From positions 1-64,000 of the forward strand of contig PYVY01000016.1 in NCBI GenBank assembly GCA_003056425.1: DNA of 64,000 bases, read 5' to 3'. Of the stretch, positions 13,928 through 23,232 are shown piece after piece. Both the position numbers and the translations under genes were made by a program. Every line of letters starts with the position of its first letter. Position 1 is the stretch's first letter. This DNA comes from Alteromonas indica. GTDB taxonomy: Bacteria; Pseudomonadota; Gammaproteobacteria; Enterobacterales; Alteromonadaceae. The notes under the pieces are model-generated. The model had not been told where the DNA came from and made no database searches. It saw only the letters and a list, made by a program, of their open reading frames with translations.

Positions 13928-16264
13928 TCAGAACCGATAACCAATCGTTAACTGCAGGGTTCGCGGATCGCCATAATAACCTACCAAAGTAGTGTCATTA
14001 CCAAGGCCTGGAGCAAATGAGCCATCCTCATTACGTTGCACAAATTCATAGCCGCCGGTTAAATATACTTCGTCAGAGATATTTTTCAGATGTAGTCCAC
14101 CATACCAGTTCAGTTCGGGGCTCTCCCAACTGATACTCATATCAGCAACACCGAAACCAGGTTGGGACAATACATCGCTGGTTTCAAAAATCAGATAGTC
14201 ATCTCGATAATAGTAATTGGCATTAAAGGTAAAAAAGCCGAGTTGCGTATCCAGGGTATACTGAGCCGCAAGATTGACGGTCTGTTCTGGTGAATGCGCC
14301 TGCCCCACCAGCGGTGGCGTAGCCAGATTCTCCTTAATCGTAAAGTTGAGCAAACCGTAGGTCAGGTAAAGCGATAGACCAGGGGTTACGGCATAAGCAA
14401 TTTCAGTTTCCAGCCCGCTTCCCCGGGTTTTTGCGGCATTACGTAATTGTTGCTGCAGTGCGGTGAGATTATCAGAGGTACCATCAAAACCAAGATACTG
14501 GCGGTCTGAATGGATATATGAAAATGCTGAAGCATTAATCCTCAGTGTGTCGGTAATATCACTTTTCACCCCTAGCTCTACCGAGTCGACCACTTCAGGC
14601 TCGACGCCTGGCTCATTGGTGGTGGCGCGCTGATTAAAAGTGCCTGACTTAAAGCCTTGCGCATAACTGACGTAATACATGGTGTAGGGCGAGTAATGAT
14701 AGGTCAGCCCTAATTTGGGGGTGAAGCGCTGCCAGCTTTGGCGAGTACTGGCATCCGGTTTGCCGTCGTTGTCAGTATCAGCGCCCAGCACCTGGTTAAG
14801 AGGCATATCAGCCGGGCGTTGATAACCCGGTATCCAGCCCGACTGTGGATATAATATAAACGGCACGATGTCGTTAAATACCGAGGCCTCTCGGTGCTCA
14901 TCGGTGTAGCGGGCGCCCATCGACAAAGTCCAGTTGCCGGATAATGCATAATCAAGGTGAGCGTACCCTGCCCAGCTGCGGCTATTGTTGCATCCAGCAA
15001 CTTGTGATGTGACCCCCGAAGTGGTGGCCTCAAGCACGCCCTGGCTGGCTAAATCGCGGCCCAGGACGCCTAAAATACCATCAAATACGCCGCAAGCATC
15101 ACCGTCATAAAAGTACACGCCGCCGACCCACTGAAAATCGGTTTTATCGACATTAAGCTGAATCTCATGGGTATGGTTTTTATCATCGTAAACAGCCGGC
15201 ACATCCAGAATATCCATCGCCGTGCTGTCGATATCGATATTGGTTTGTGAGTAGCTCGTGCGTCGCGAACCAATATATTTCATCTGAATATCTGCATCTG
15301 GTGCATAGAGTACTTGCCAGCTACTGCCTTCCATTTCGACTTGGTTACGGGTCGGCAGACTGGTGCTGGCATCAAATACTGAGGCTGGCGCCATGACGTC
15401 AAACCGGGTACTGGGAAGTAACCGAAAACCGCCCCGGGCATTGGAATTATCTTGCGTCTCGTCCCACGCTAACCGGATAAATAACTGCTCAAAAGGATGT
15501 AGTTCCAGAGTCAGGCGGGCTATTTGTACATCTTTATTGTAATTTTCCAGATTTTTTTCAGCCAGCGAGGTAGCCAGGTACTGTCCATAGCCATCGCGCT
15601 GAAGATTGGCAAACGCCACTGCGATAAACATCGTTTCGTCAATCAATGGGTACTGGCCTGACAGCCGAAAATCAGCCTGATCATACGCACCCAAGGTACC
15701 TTCAACCGTTAACCCCGGATCGCCAGTTAAGGCTTTGGTAACATATCGGATAGCCCCGCCAATTGTATTCTTGCCGTACAAGGTGCCCTGGGGGCCGCGC
15801 AAAATCTCGATACGTTCTGTATCCAGCAAATTCAATAAAGCGCCTTGCGGGCGGGCCAGATAAACATCATCTACATACACCCCCACGCCTGATTCATAGC
15901 CCCACAGCGGGTCTAGCTGGCCCAGCCCGCGTATAAATGCAGTTAGGGTGGAATTAGTGCCTCGGCTACTGAGTAAACTGGTGTTGGGGGAATAACGGGC
16001 AACCTCGGTTAAGGTGGTCACACCTTTTTCGGCCAGGTCTGCGCCCCCCGCAACACTCAACGATATGGGCACCTGCTGAAGGGTTTCTGCTTTTTTGCGC
16101 GCCGTTACCTCAATGTGGCCTAGCTGAGCCTGTTTTAGCTGGCTTTGCTGGCTGCTGGCTGGTTGTTCGGCAAAGCTATCAGGGGCGCATAGCCCTACCA
16201 GCAGCAAAATGCCCAACTGGCGCGGGCGAGTTAATCGGCTGAGCATTGAGAACGGGTCAGTCAT
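13928..16264 (-). CDS. TonB-dependent outer-membrane receptor 1
   Basis: 778 residues with an N-terminal signal sequence, a plug domain (about 50-165) containing IEVTARKKAETLQQVPISLSV and the conserved VDDVYLARPQ and EILRGPQGTLYGKNTIGGAI blocks, and a 22-strand barrel ending in the outer-membrane terminal phenylalanine (TLQLTIGYRF). The ATG at 16264 has AAGGA upstream. Such receptors import large or scarce ligands using TonB energy. It is a close paralogue of the receptor at 20680-23010 (same plug blocks and the shared phrase YYYRDDYLIFETSD). The two flank a sensor kinase and response regulator, and the linked depolymerase suggests oligo-hydroxybutyrate as ligand, which is inference. Confidence 0.93.
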   Translation of the reverse strand: MTDPFSMLSRLTRPRQLGILLLVGLCAPDSFAEQPASSQQSQLKQAQLGHIEVTARKKAETLQQVPISLSVAGGADLAEKGVTTLTEVARYSPNTSLLSSRGTNSTLTAFIRGLGQLDPLWGYESGVGVYVDDVYLARPQGALLNLLDTERIEILRGPQGTLYGKNTIGGAIRYVTKALTGDPGLTVEGTLGAYDQADFRLSGQYPLIDETMFIAVAFANLQRDGYGQYLATSLAEKNLENYNKDVQIARLTLELHPFEQLFIRLAWDETQDNSNARGGFRLLPSTRFDVMAPASVFDASTSLPTRNQVEMEGSSWQVLYAPDADIQMKYIGSRRTSYSQTNIDIDSTAMDILDVPAVYDDKNHTHEIQLNVDKTDFQWVGGVYFYDGDACGVFDGILGVLGRDLASQGVLEATTSGVTSQVAGCNNSRSWAGYAHLDYALSGNWTLSMGARYTDEHREASVFNDIVPFILYPQSGWIPGYQRPADMPLNQVLGADTDNDGKPDASTRQSWQRFTPKLGLTYHYSPYTMYYVSYAQGFKSGTFNQRATTNEPGVEPEVVDSVELGVKSDITDTLRINASAFSYIHSDRQYLGFDGTSDNLTALQQQLRNAAKTRGSGLETEIAYAVTPGLSLYLTYGLLNFTIKENLATPPLVGQAHSPEQTVNLAAQYTLDTQLGFFTFNANYYYRDDYLIFETSDVLSQPGFGVADMSISWESPELNWYGGLHLKNISDEVYLTGGYEFVQRNEDGSFAPGLGNDTTLVGYYGDPRTLQLTIGYRF

Positions 16265-16559
16265 AATAGTCCTTCAGGCACGGGGATTACGCTTTTGCGT
16301 TGTTCTTATCCACGCGCAATACAAGTATCCAGTCTGACCGATGTCCCGGCCGGCGAGTAAAAAAACTATAGTTCACAACACCGGCCTGCGAGGTACTGCT
16401 AAAGTATACTTTTGGCTGTTTAGTTATGAATTTGGCTAAACCGAGCTGCCGTTTCGGCTGGGTGTTCGCCCCGCCTAGGCTTCTGACAATGTTTGCTGTC
16501 ACCGCAGTAAAACATCAGGTATGTTAAGATAATGCTTTGATTATTTGACTCTTATTAAC

Positions 16560-19500
16560 ATGCTCAGTATTTGGTCGGTGGGTGCCATTGTTATTGGTTA
16601 CCTGACACTTTTATTCGTTATCGCGTTTGCCGGGGATAAATGGCTACGAGCGAATGAGCAGCATCCTGTGCTGTATAGTCTGGGGCTGGGTGTGCACTGC
16701 ACGTCATGGGCGTTTTTTGGTACCACTACCCAGGCGGCCCAATTTGGCTGGGCGGTGGTTCCCACCTACGCAGGCATTATATTAGTCATGGCATTTATGT
16801 TTCCGGTACTGTTAAGAATTAACCGGTTATGTCAGCAACATAGCATAAGCTCGCTAGCCGATTTCATCGCCTTGCGTTATCAAGGCGCACATTTTATTGC
16901 GGCGCTGATTACACTACTGTGTTTTATCGGCGTGATCCCTTACCTTGCCCTGCAACTCGATGCCATTACTAAAAGCATCAACTTACTCGCGCCACATCAG
17001 GAACAGCAAAGCAACGCGGTAGGCTTATACGTGGCTGCGCTGATGGCGCTGTTTGCCATTCTATTTGGAACCCGCACCCTGAGTTTAAAAGACAAGCACC
17101 CCGGTTTGTTACTAACCATTGCCGTTGAGTCAGTGATCAAGCTTGCCGGGCTGACTATTGTCGGTATTTATGTTTGTTACAGCCTGTTCGATGGGCCCCT
17201 TGATCTGCTTGCCCAAGCAGGCCAGCACCCGGTAGCCCAAGCAGTCATTTATGCTGACAGCGCCCTGTGGGTGTACCTTAGCCATGTGTTGCTAGGGGTT
17301 TGTTCCATGTTCATTTTGCCACGCCAGTTTCACATGAACTTTGTAGAAAGTAATGGTGATGGTGAGCTGCGCACCGCACGCTGGTTATTTCCACTTTATT
17401 TGCTGGCTATCACCACCTTTGTATTACCTATAGCCCTTGCCGGAAGCATGTTACTGGATACGGATGTAGTAAGCTCTGATACTTTTGTGCTGGCCCTGCC
17501 TTTACATACTGACAATGCGCCGGTAGCACTGGCCGCCTTTATTGGCGGATTGTCTGCTACCTCCAGCATGATTATTGTCGCCACCCTGGCGCTGGGGATC
17601 ATGATTGCCAATAATCTTATTACGCCGTTATGGCTTAAAATTCGGCTGGCTAAACGCTCTGTCGGCTCAATGCAATCCAGCGGTATTCTGACTATTCGCC
17701 GCTTAACCGTATTGGTCGTGTTATCGGTGGCGTTTTGGTATCACCTGAATATCAGTCAGTCGGCACCTTTAGTGAAAAGTGGCATTGTGGCTATAGCGCT
17801 GTTAGCACAAATGCTGCCGGCAATGTTATTTGGCTTGTATTGGTCGCGTAGTTCGGTCATGGCAGCGAGCCTGGCTATGCTGGCCGGCTTGTGTTGCTGG
17901 ATAGTCTGGTTGCTGTATCCCAGCTTACTGGCCAGCTATTACTTTAACCCTGCTCCCAGCGATGCACAGTTGGGGCGCGGTTTTGTGCTAAGCCTGATGG
18001 TAAACTGTATAACCTTTATCATCGTCAGCTTATGCAGCCGAGTTACCCGCGACAGCACAGACGCTAGGTCTTGCGCCCCCCTTATTCCGCAACTGGCAAT
18101 TCGGGTGGCCGACCTTATGCAACTGACGGCCAGGGTACTGGAAACCAGTGAGCAAAATCGCCTATTGGCACAATTATCCGGCCAACCTACCCAAGGTTTT
18201 GCCAGTGCTGCTTTGCTGCAAAATGTCGAGCATAAATTGGCTGGCCAAGTGGGCCCACCCAGCGCCCGTGTGTTATTAAGTGCCATTGCCCAAACCAGCC
18301 ATACTGAACTTCCTGAACTGGTCGACTGGGTTGAAGAGGCCTCGCAAACCTTTCAATTCAACCATGAGGTATTGCAGTCATCAGTGCAGCATATTCAGCA
18401 AGGCATTAGCGTGTTAGACAGTAATCTTGCCTTGCTGGCCTGGAACGACCGCTATATTGATCTATTCCATTACCCAGCACATTTTCTGCATACGGGTATG
18501 CCTATTACTTCATTATTGCGCTATAACGCGCGTCGCGGCCTGCTGGGAAATAGTCGTGATGTAGAGGCTGACATTGCCAAACGCGTGGCTTATATGAAAG
18601 CCGGCACGCCTTACAAGTATTTGCGTAAACAACCGGATGGTCGCGCTATTGAACTTAACGGCAGCCCCCTGCCCGGGGGTGGCTATGTAACGACCTATAG
18701 TGATATTACTGAATATACGCGTATCCAGGAAGCCCTGGAACAAGCCAAAGATGCTTTGGAAGCACGCGTCGCTGCGCGTACCGAGCAATTACATCATGCC
18801 CGGCTTGAAGCGGAGCTGGCCAATGAAAGTAAAACACGCTTTTTAGCCGCTGCCGGCCACGACCTGATGCAGCCTTTTAATGCCGCCACGCTATTTGCTT
18901 CCATGCTAGCCCAGAAAACTACCGGTACCGAACTGGAAACATTAAGTAAGGGGGTCACCTCCTCCCTGGCATCTGCTGAAAGCTTACTTACCATGCTACT
19001 AGATATGACACGGCTGGAATCAGGCGTACTCAAGCCGCAGTTCTCCCGCTTTGCGCTGGACGAGGTGCTGGGCCCGCTAGTACGGGAATTCACCGTTATC
19101 AGTGAACAAAAAGGGTTGCACTTACGCTATGTCACTAGCTCAGTATGGGTACATTCAGACCGGCGTTTATTACGCCGCATTGTGCAAAACTTGTTGTCTA
19201 ACGCCATTCGCTATACCGACCGCGGTAGCGTGGTTATTGGCACGCGACGCCGCTTAGCTGGGCAGGTTGAAATCTGGGTATGTGATACCGGCCCCGGCAT
19301 TGCTGCAGATAAACAACACGAGGTATTTGCCGAGTTCCATCAACTTGATAGTCAGCACAATAACCCGGGGTTAGGGTTGGGCCTGACTATTGTAGAGCGC
19401 ATGAGCGCCCTGCTTGAGCACCCCGTAGGTTTGTTTTCCCAACTGCATAAGGGCACTCGTTTTACAGTAACCCTGCCGCGAACAGTCCCCACCATTATGC

Positions 19501-19940
19501 CACCGGCTAACATAGGCCGCACCGCCGTCGATAACACGGTGCCATTTTTACACAATGTGCAGGTGTTGTTAGTTGAAAACGATGAGCAGATATCCCACGC
19601 CCTGACATTGTGCTTTCAAGATTGGGGCGCACAGGTGATTTGTGCCACAGATGGCGAGCAAGCTAAGCGATGTTGCCCTGCTCCACCCGCTATTATGTTG
19701 TTGGATTATCATTTAAATGGTAAAGAACGAGGCACTACGCTAGCCCGTGAGTTGCGCGTGTTCTGGGGTCAGCCTGTACCAGGAATATTAAATACTGCAA
19801 ACCGGGAGGAAGGAATTAAAGAGATGGCCGCCCGATTCGACTTGCTGTATTTGGCTAAACCGGTAAAACCCTTGCTGTTACGGCGTGCAGTTAAGAAGCT
19901 GCTGAGCCAACCCCAGAGTGGCCCGACACCAGTTGATTAA
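16560..19940 (+). CDS. SSS-type hybrid sensor histidine kinase (CrbS/MxtR-like)
   Basis: 1126 residues from the ATG at 16560; a TTG at 16545 is an alternative, and neither has a good Shine-Dalgarno. The N-terminal half (about 1-500) is a sodium:solute-symporter-like domain of a dozen or more helices, including NRLCQQHSISSLADFIALRY. It is followed by a PAS-7-type domain (about 600-710), a coiled coil, a HisKA domain with phospho-acceptor H767 (AAGHDLMQPFN), an HATPase domain (NLLSNAIRYTD, DTGPGI, GLGLGLTIVERM) and a receiver domain with D1049 (LLDYHLNG). This architecture is that of CrbS/MxtR, which controls acetate use. Here it may sense hydroxybutyrate or its products. Its last 50 bases overlap the convergent regulator gene. 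Confidence 0.92.
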   Translation: MLSIWSVGAIVIGYLTLLFVIAFAGDKWLRANEQHPVLYSLGLGVHCTSWAFFGTTTQAAQFGWAVVPTYAGIILVMAFMFPVLLRINRLCQQHSISSLADFIALRYQGAHFIAALITLLCFIGVIPYLALQLDAITKSINLLAPHQEQQSNAVGLYVAALMALFAILFGTRTLSLKDKHPGLLLTIAVESVIKLAGLTIVGIYVCYSLFDGPLDLLAQAGQHPVAQAVIYADSALWVYLSHVLLGVCSMFILPRQFHMNFVESNGDGELRTARWLFPLYLLAITTFVLPIALAGSMLLDTDVVSSDTFVLALPLHTDNAPVALAAFIGGLSATSSMIIVATLALGIMIANNLITPLWLKIRLAKRSVGSMQSSGILTIRRLTVLVVLSVAFWYHLNISQSAPLVKSGIVAIALLAQMLPAMLFGLYWSRSSVMAASLAMLAGLCCWIVWLLYPSLLASYYFNPAPSDAQLGRGFVLSLMVNCITFIIVSLCSRVTRDSTDARSCAPLIPQLAIRVADLMQLTARVLETSEQNRLLAQLSGQPTQGFASAALLQNVEHKLAGQVGPPSARVLLSAIAQTSHTELPELVDWVEEASQTFQFNHEVLQSSVQHIQQGISVLDSNLALLAWNDRYIDLFHYPAHFLHTGMPITSLLRYNARRGLLGNSRDVEADIAKRVAYMKAGTPYKYLRKQPDGRAIELNGSPLPGGGYVTTYSDITEYTRIQEALEQAKDALEARVAARTEQLHHARLEAELANESKTRFLAAAGHDLMQPFNAATLFASMLAQKTTGTELETLSKGVTSSLASAESLLTMLLDMTRLESGVLKPQFSRFALDEVLGPLVREFTVISEQKGLHLRYVTSSVWVHSDRRLLRRIVQNLLSNAIRYTDRGSVVIGTRRRLAGQVEIWVCDTGPGIAADKQHEVFAEFHQLDSQHNNPGLGLGLTIVERMSALLEHPVGLFSQLHKGTRFTVTLPRTVPTIMPPANIGRTAVDNTVPFLHNVQVLLVENDEQISHALTLCFQDWGAQVICATDGEQAKRCCPAPPAIMLLDYHLNGKERGTTLARELRVFWGQPVPGILNTANREEGIKEMAARFDLLYLAKPVKPLLLRRAVKKLLSQPQSGPTPVD

Positions 19941-20550
19941 ACAACACGCCAGCTTGGGTACGGTTCACAACATTGAGTTTTCTTAATACAGCGGATACAT
20001 GCTGCTTGACCGTAGACTCAGAGATTGCCAGTTCATAGGCTATCTGTTTATTCAGCAGACCATCGGCGAGCATTTTTAATACCCGGTATTGATGAGGGGT
20101 TAATAGTGCCAAGCCTTTGGCAAACTGGCTTTCTTCCTGGCTCAAATCGGCCACCGAAAGTGATCCGGCAGGCACCCAAACATCGCCCTCCATAATTTGC
20201 TTTACCGCACGGGTAATGGTTTCTAACGGCGTCGATTTTGGTATGTAGCCACTGGCACCCATTTCCATTACACGTTTGATCAAGCCTGGATCTTCTTCTG
20301 CGGATACCACCACAACGAGCAGTTGATCATGGCGAGCAAGCAATTCGGCCAGGCCGGACAGGCCTTGATTACCCGGCATGTTTAAATCCAGAAATACCAG
20401 TTCAATGGCATCGTGTTGTTGAAGGACACTGCAGGCTTCATTCAGCGTTGCCGCTTCATGCAGCGTGCCCTGTACTACGCCACTTAACGCTTGCTTCATG
20501 GCGGCTCTGAACAGGGGATGGTCGTCAGCAATCAGTACCTGTGTTTGCAT
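19891..20550 (-). CDS. LuxR/NarL-family response regulator (CrbR/ErdR-like)
   Basis: 219 residues: a receiver domain (1-120) with acidic pair D9-D10, phospho-acceptor D55 (FLDLNMPG) and K104 (IPKS), a linker, and a C-terminal LuxR-type helix-turn-helix (about 145-205: LLTPHQYRVLKMLADG, NKQIAYELAISESTVKQHVS). It is convergent with, and overlaps by 50 bases, the hybrid kinase at 16560-19940, its evident partner. By analogy with CrbS/CrbR it should activate nearby genes after phosphorylation. The inverted repeat at 23103-23148 is a candidate binding site. Confidence 0.93.
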   Translation of the reverse strand: MQTQVLIADDHPLFRAAMKQALSGVVQGTLHEAATLNEACSVLQQHDAIELVFLDLNMPGNQGLSGLAELLARHDQLLVVVVSAEEDPGLIKRVMEMGASGYIPKSTPLETITRAVKQIMEGDVWVPAGSLSVADLSQEESQFAKGLALLTPHQYRVLKMLADGLLNKQIAYELAISESTVKQHVSAVLRKLNVVNRTQAGVLFNQLVSGHSGVGSAAS

Positions 20551-20631
20551 AGTCTTCGAACAACTTTTTTATCAACCTGTTAACAGTCTATCAACATAGC
20601 CTGGCCGATACAAAGCTTTTGCCACGGATCT

Positions 20632-20654
20632 AAAAAGGGCCTTACGGCCCTTTT
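20632..20654 (-). terminator. Terminator after TonB-dependent receptor 2
   Basis: AAAAAGGGCC-TTAC-GGCCCTTTT, a stable hairpin with T-runs on both strands. It lies between the receptor's 3' end (20680) and the regulator's 5' end (20550). Confidence 0.85.
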
Positions 20655-20679
20655 GTAGATTTCACCTGAAACCGTTTCT

Positions 20680-23010
20680 TCAGAAGCGGTAACCAACCGT
20701 AAGATGGACGGTTCGCGGATCGCCGTAGTAACCGATTAAGGTGGTATCGTTACCCAGGCCCGGGCCGTAGCTGCCATCTTCATTGCGGGTGACAAAATCG
20801 TAGCCACCCACAATATATTCTTCATCCGTGAGGTTTTTCAGGTGCAGACCGCCATACCACTGGCCTTCCACGCTTTCCCAGCCAAGGCTAAGATTAAGCA
20901 ATCCGTAGCCATCCTGTTCAATCAGGTCGCTGGTTTCAAATATCAGATAATCATCGCGATAATAGTAATTAGCATTAAAAGTGAAGAAACCATAACTGGT
21001 GTCCATTCCGTAATTTGCCGCCAGATTAAGTGTACTTTCCGGGGTGCTGGCCAGGCCAATAAGGGGCGGCACTGCATTATTCTTTTTGATTTCAAAATCA
21101 ATATAACCGTAGGCTATATCGAAGGTCAGGTTATCGCTGGCAACATAGGTTGCTTCCAGTTCAAGCCCTTTAGCCGCAGTTTCTGCGGCATTGCGCAGTC
21201 GCTGTTGTAGCGCGGTGGGATCGTCGGTATTTCCTTCAATTCCAATATACTGGCGATCTTTGTGGTCATAGGAAAATACCGTAGCATTCATCCGTAATGA
21301 TTCATTAATATCACTCTTAATGCCCAGCTCGAACGAGTCAACCACTTCCGGGCTAACGCCAGGCTCGTTCACGGTAGCCCTGGGGTTGAACGTACCCGAT
21401 TTAAAACCTTGGGCATAGCTGGCAAACAGCATAATATCTTTGTTGAATTTGTACTCAACTCCCAAGCGCGGGGTAAAACGCGACCAGCTTTCAGTAGCCG
21501 GGGCATCCAATACTCCATCGCTATCGGTGTCGCTACCTAATACCTGTGGAATGGCCACATCGGCAGGGCGTACAAAGCCGTCTACCCACCCGCTCTCGGG
21601 ATATAAATTGTATAACACCGTGCCGTTATACACGGTGGCCTGCTTTTCTTCATCAGTAAAGCGGGCCCCTAACGATACGGATAGCTGCTCGTTAATATCA
21701 TAGTTGAGCTGTGCATAGCCCGCCCAGCTTTCGCTGTTGTTACAGCCTGACACCTCGCGGGTGAAGCCCGGCGTTCCTTCCGGGAATATGGCCAGGTCAG
21801 CGTAGTCGCGCCCTAGTACACCCAGTACCGCATCAAATACCCCACACGATTCACCTTCATAATAATACACACCACTAACAATATTGAAATTGTCGCCAGC
21901 GTAATTCGCTTGTAGTTCATGGGTGTCGTTATCGTCTTCGTAAATCGCCGGCACATCAAAAATGTCCAGTTGGGTATTGTCAAAATCAATATTAGTGGGC
22001 GAATAACTATCGCGATGCGAGCCTATGTATTTTAGCTGTAATGCATCGGAAACATCATACCGCAGCATCCAGCTATACCCTTCGAGTTCGACCTTATTAT
22101 TGGTCGGCAAACTGGTATAGGAATCAAAAACCGAGTCTGGTTGCGGAGCGTCAGTACGCAAGCTAGGTAATAAACGATAGCCCCCCTTGGCATTGGAGTC
22201 ATCTTCGGTCTTATCCCAGCCAAAGCGCAAAAATAAATTATCCGTAGGATGAATTTCCAACGTTAAGCGGGCGGCCCATAAATCTTTATTGTAGTTTTCC
22301 CGATCCTGCCCCGGCTGAGCAGAGATAAGAAATTCACCAAAACCATCGCGGTTTAAATTGGCATAGCCGAAGCCAAGATAAACTTTATCTTCCATTAACG
22401 GATACTGGCCAGTGATTTTGGCATCACGCTGGCTGTAACTGCCTACCGTGCCCTGAATATTCAGCTGTGGCTCGCCGGTCATTTCTTTCGTGACATACTT
22501 AACCGCACCACCGATGGTGTTTTTTCCATACAGAGTGCCCTGCGGGCCCCGCAATACTTCAATACGTTGAACGTCGAGTAAATCCATAACCGCCCCCTGG
22601 GGGCGCGCTATATAAACATCGTCCACATAAATACCGACCCCTGGCTCATACCCCCATAATGGGTCCTGTTGACCCAGACCGCGAATAAACGCGGTAAGTG
22701 TCGAATTCGTCCCACGGCTGGTTTGTAGAGTGGTGTTTGGCGAAAACTGTTGTACTTCGGTGAGTACGCTAATGCCCTTTTCGGTTAGCTCTGCGGCGCC
22801 AATAGAGGTGATGGCTACCGGTACTTCTTGCAATGTTTCAACCGTTTTACGTGCGGTGACTTCGATTCTTTCCAGCTTGCCTTTTTCAGGCTCGGCGCTG
22901 GCTTCAGCTTGCTGCGCGCTGGCTAAGGGTGCCCAGGTACAGGCAGCAGCCACAGCAATGGCGCACAATGAACGCTGGTATTCACGGGTAGTACGGTAGA
23001 TGTGTTTCAT
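20680..23010 (-). CDS. TonB-dependent outer-membrane receptor 2
   Basis: 776 residues with a signal peptide ending near ASAQQ, a plug domain with IEVTARKTVETLQEVPVAIT, FIRGLGQQDPLWGYEPGVGI and RGPQGTLYGKNTIGGAV, and a barrel closing with HLTVGYRF. It is paralogous along its full length to the receptor at 13928-16264. It is divergent from the permease-hydrolase-depolymerase-dehydrogenase operon, and both share a 220-base intergenic region with a long inverted repeat, so joint regulation is likely. The ligand is not known; oligomers of 3-hydroxybutyrate are suggested by the neighbours. Confidence 0.93.
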   Translation of the reverse strand: MKHIYRTTREYQRSLCAIAVAAACTWAPLASAQQAEASAEPEKGKLERIEVTARKTVETLQEVPVAITSIGAAELTEKGISVLTEVQQFSPNTTLQTSRGTNSTLTAFIRGLGQQDPLWGYEPGVGIYVDDVYIARPQGAVMDLLDVQRIEVLRGPQGTLYGKNTIGGAVKYVTKEMTGEPQLNIQGTVGSYSQRDAKITGQYPLMEDKVYLGFGYANLNRDGFGEFLISAQPGQDRENYNKDLWAARLTLEIHPTDNLFLRFGWDKTEDDSNAKGGYRLLPSLRTDAPQPDSVFDSYTSLPTNNKVELEGYSWMLRYDVSDALQLKYIGSHRDSYSPTNIDFDNTQLDIFDVPAIYEDDNDTHELQANYAGDNFNIVSGVYYYEGESCGVFDAVLGVLGRDYADLAIFPEGTPGFTREVSGCNNSESWAGYAQLNYDINEQLSVSLGARFTDEEKQATVYNGTVLYNLYPESGWVDGFVRPADVAIPQVLGSDTDSDGVLDAPATESWSRFTPRLGVEYKFNKDIMLFASYAQGFKSGTFNPRATVNEPGVSPEVVDSFELGIKSDINESLRMNATVFSYDHKDRQYIGIEGNTDDPTALQQRLRNAAETAAKGLELEATYVASDNLTFDIAYGYIDFEIKKNNAVPPLIGLASTPESTLNLAANYGMDTSYGFFTFNANYYYRDDYLIFETSDLIEQDGYGLLNLSLGWESVEGQWYGGLHLKNLTDEEYIVGGYDFVTRNEDGSYGPGLGNDTTLIGYYGDPRTVHLTVGYRF

Positions 23011-23102
23011 AACAAGTCCCTATTATTGTAACTATCTGGAGTCGTTTTATTATTAGGCTATCGATGAAAAAGTAATCTAATCCACTTTGGCGCAAAGGTA
23101 TC

Positions 23103-23159
23103 TAGTACGTTAGTACGTAGCACCAAAGTCCTACGTACTAACGTACTATAGGCTTGACA
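23103..23159. promoter_or_regulatory. 18-bp perfect inverted repeat (operator) and -35-like hexamer
   Basis: TAGTACGTTAGTACGTAG (23103-23120) and its exact reverse complement (23131-23148) flank a 10-base loop. Each arm contains the octamer TAGTACGT twice in tandem, so there are four copies in two opposed pairs. A perfect TTGACA follows at 23154-23159, pointing toward the permease operon, though I cannot find a convincing -10. This looks like a multi-site binding region for a dimeric regulator, plausibly the LuxR-type regulator at 19891-20550. Confidence 0.7.
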
Positions 23160-23232
23160 GGGGCATACAGTCACAATGCGTTTGCAGATTATTGGCAGGC
23201 TACATCGGCAAATTATTACAAGGAAACGCAAT

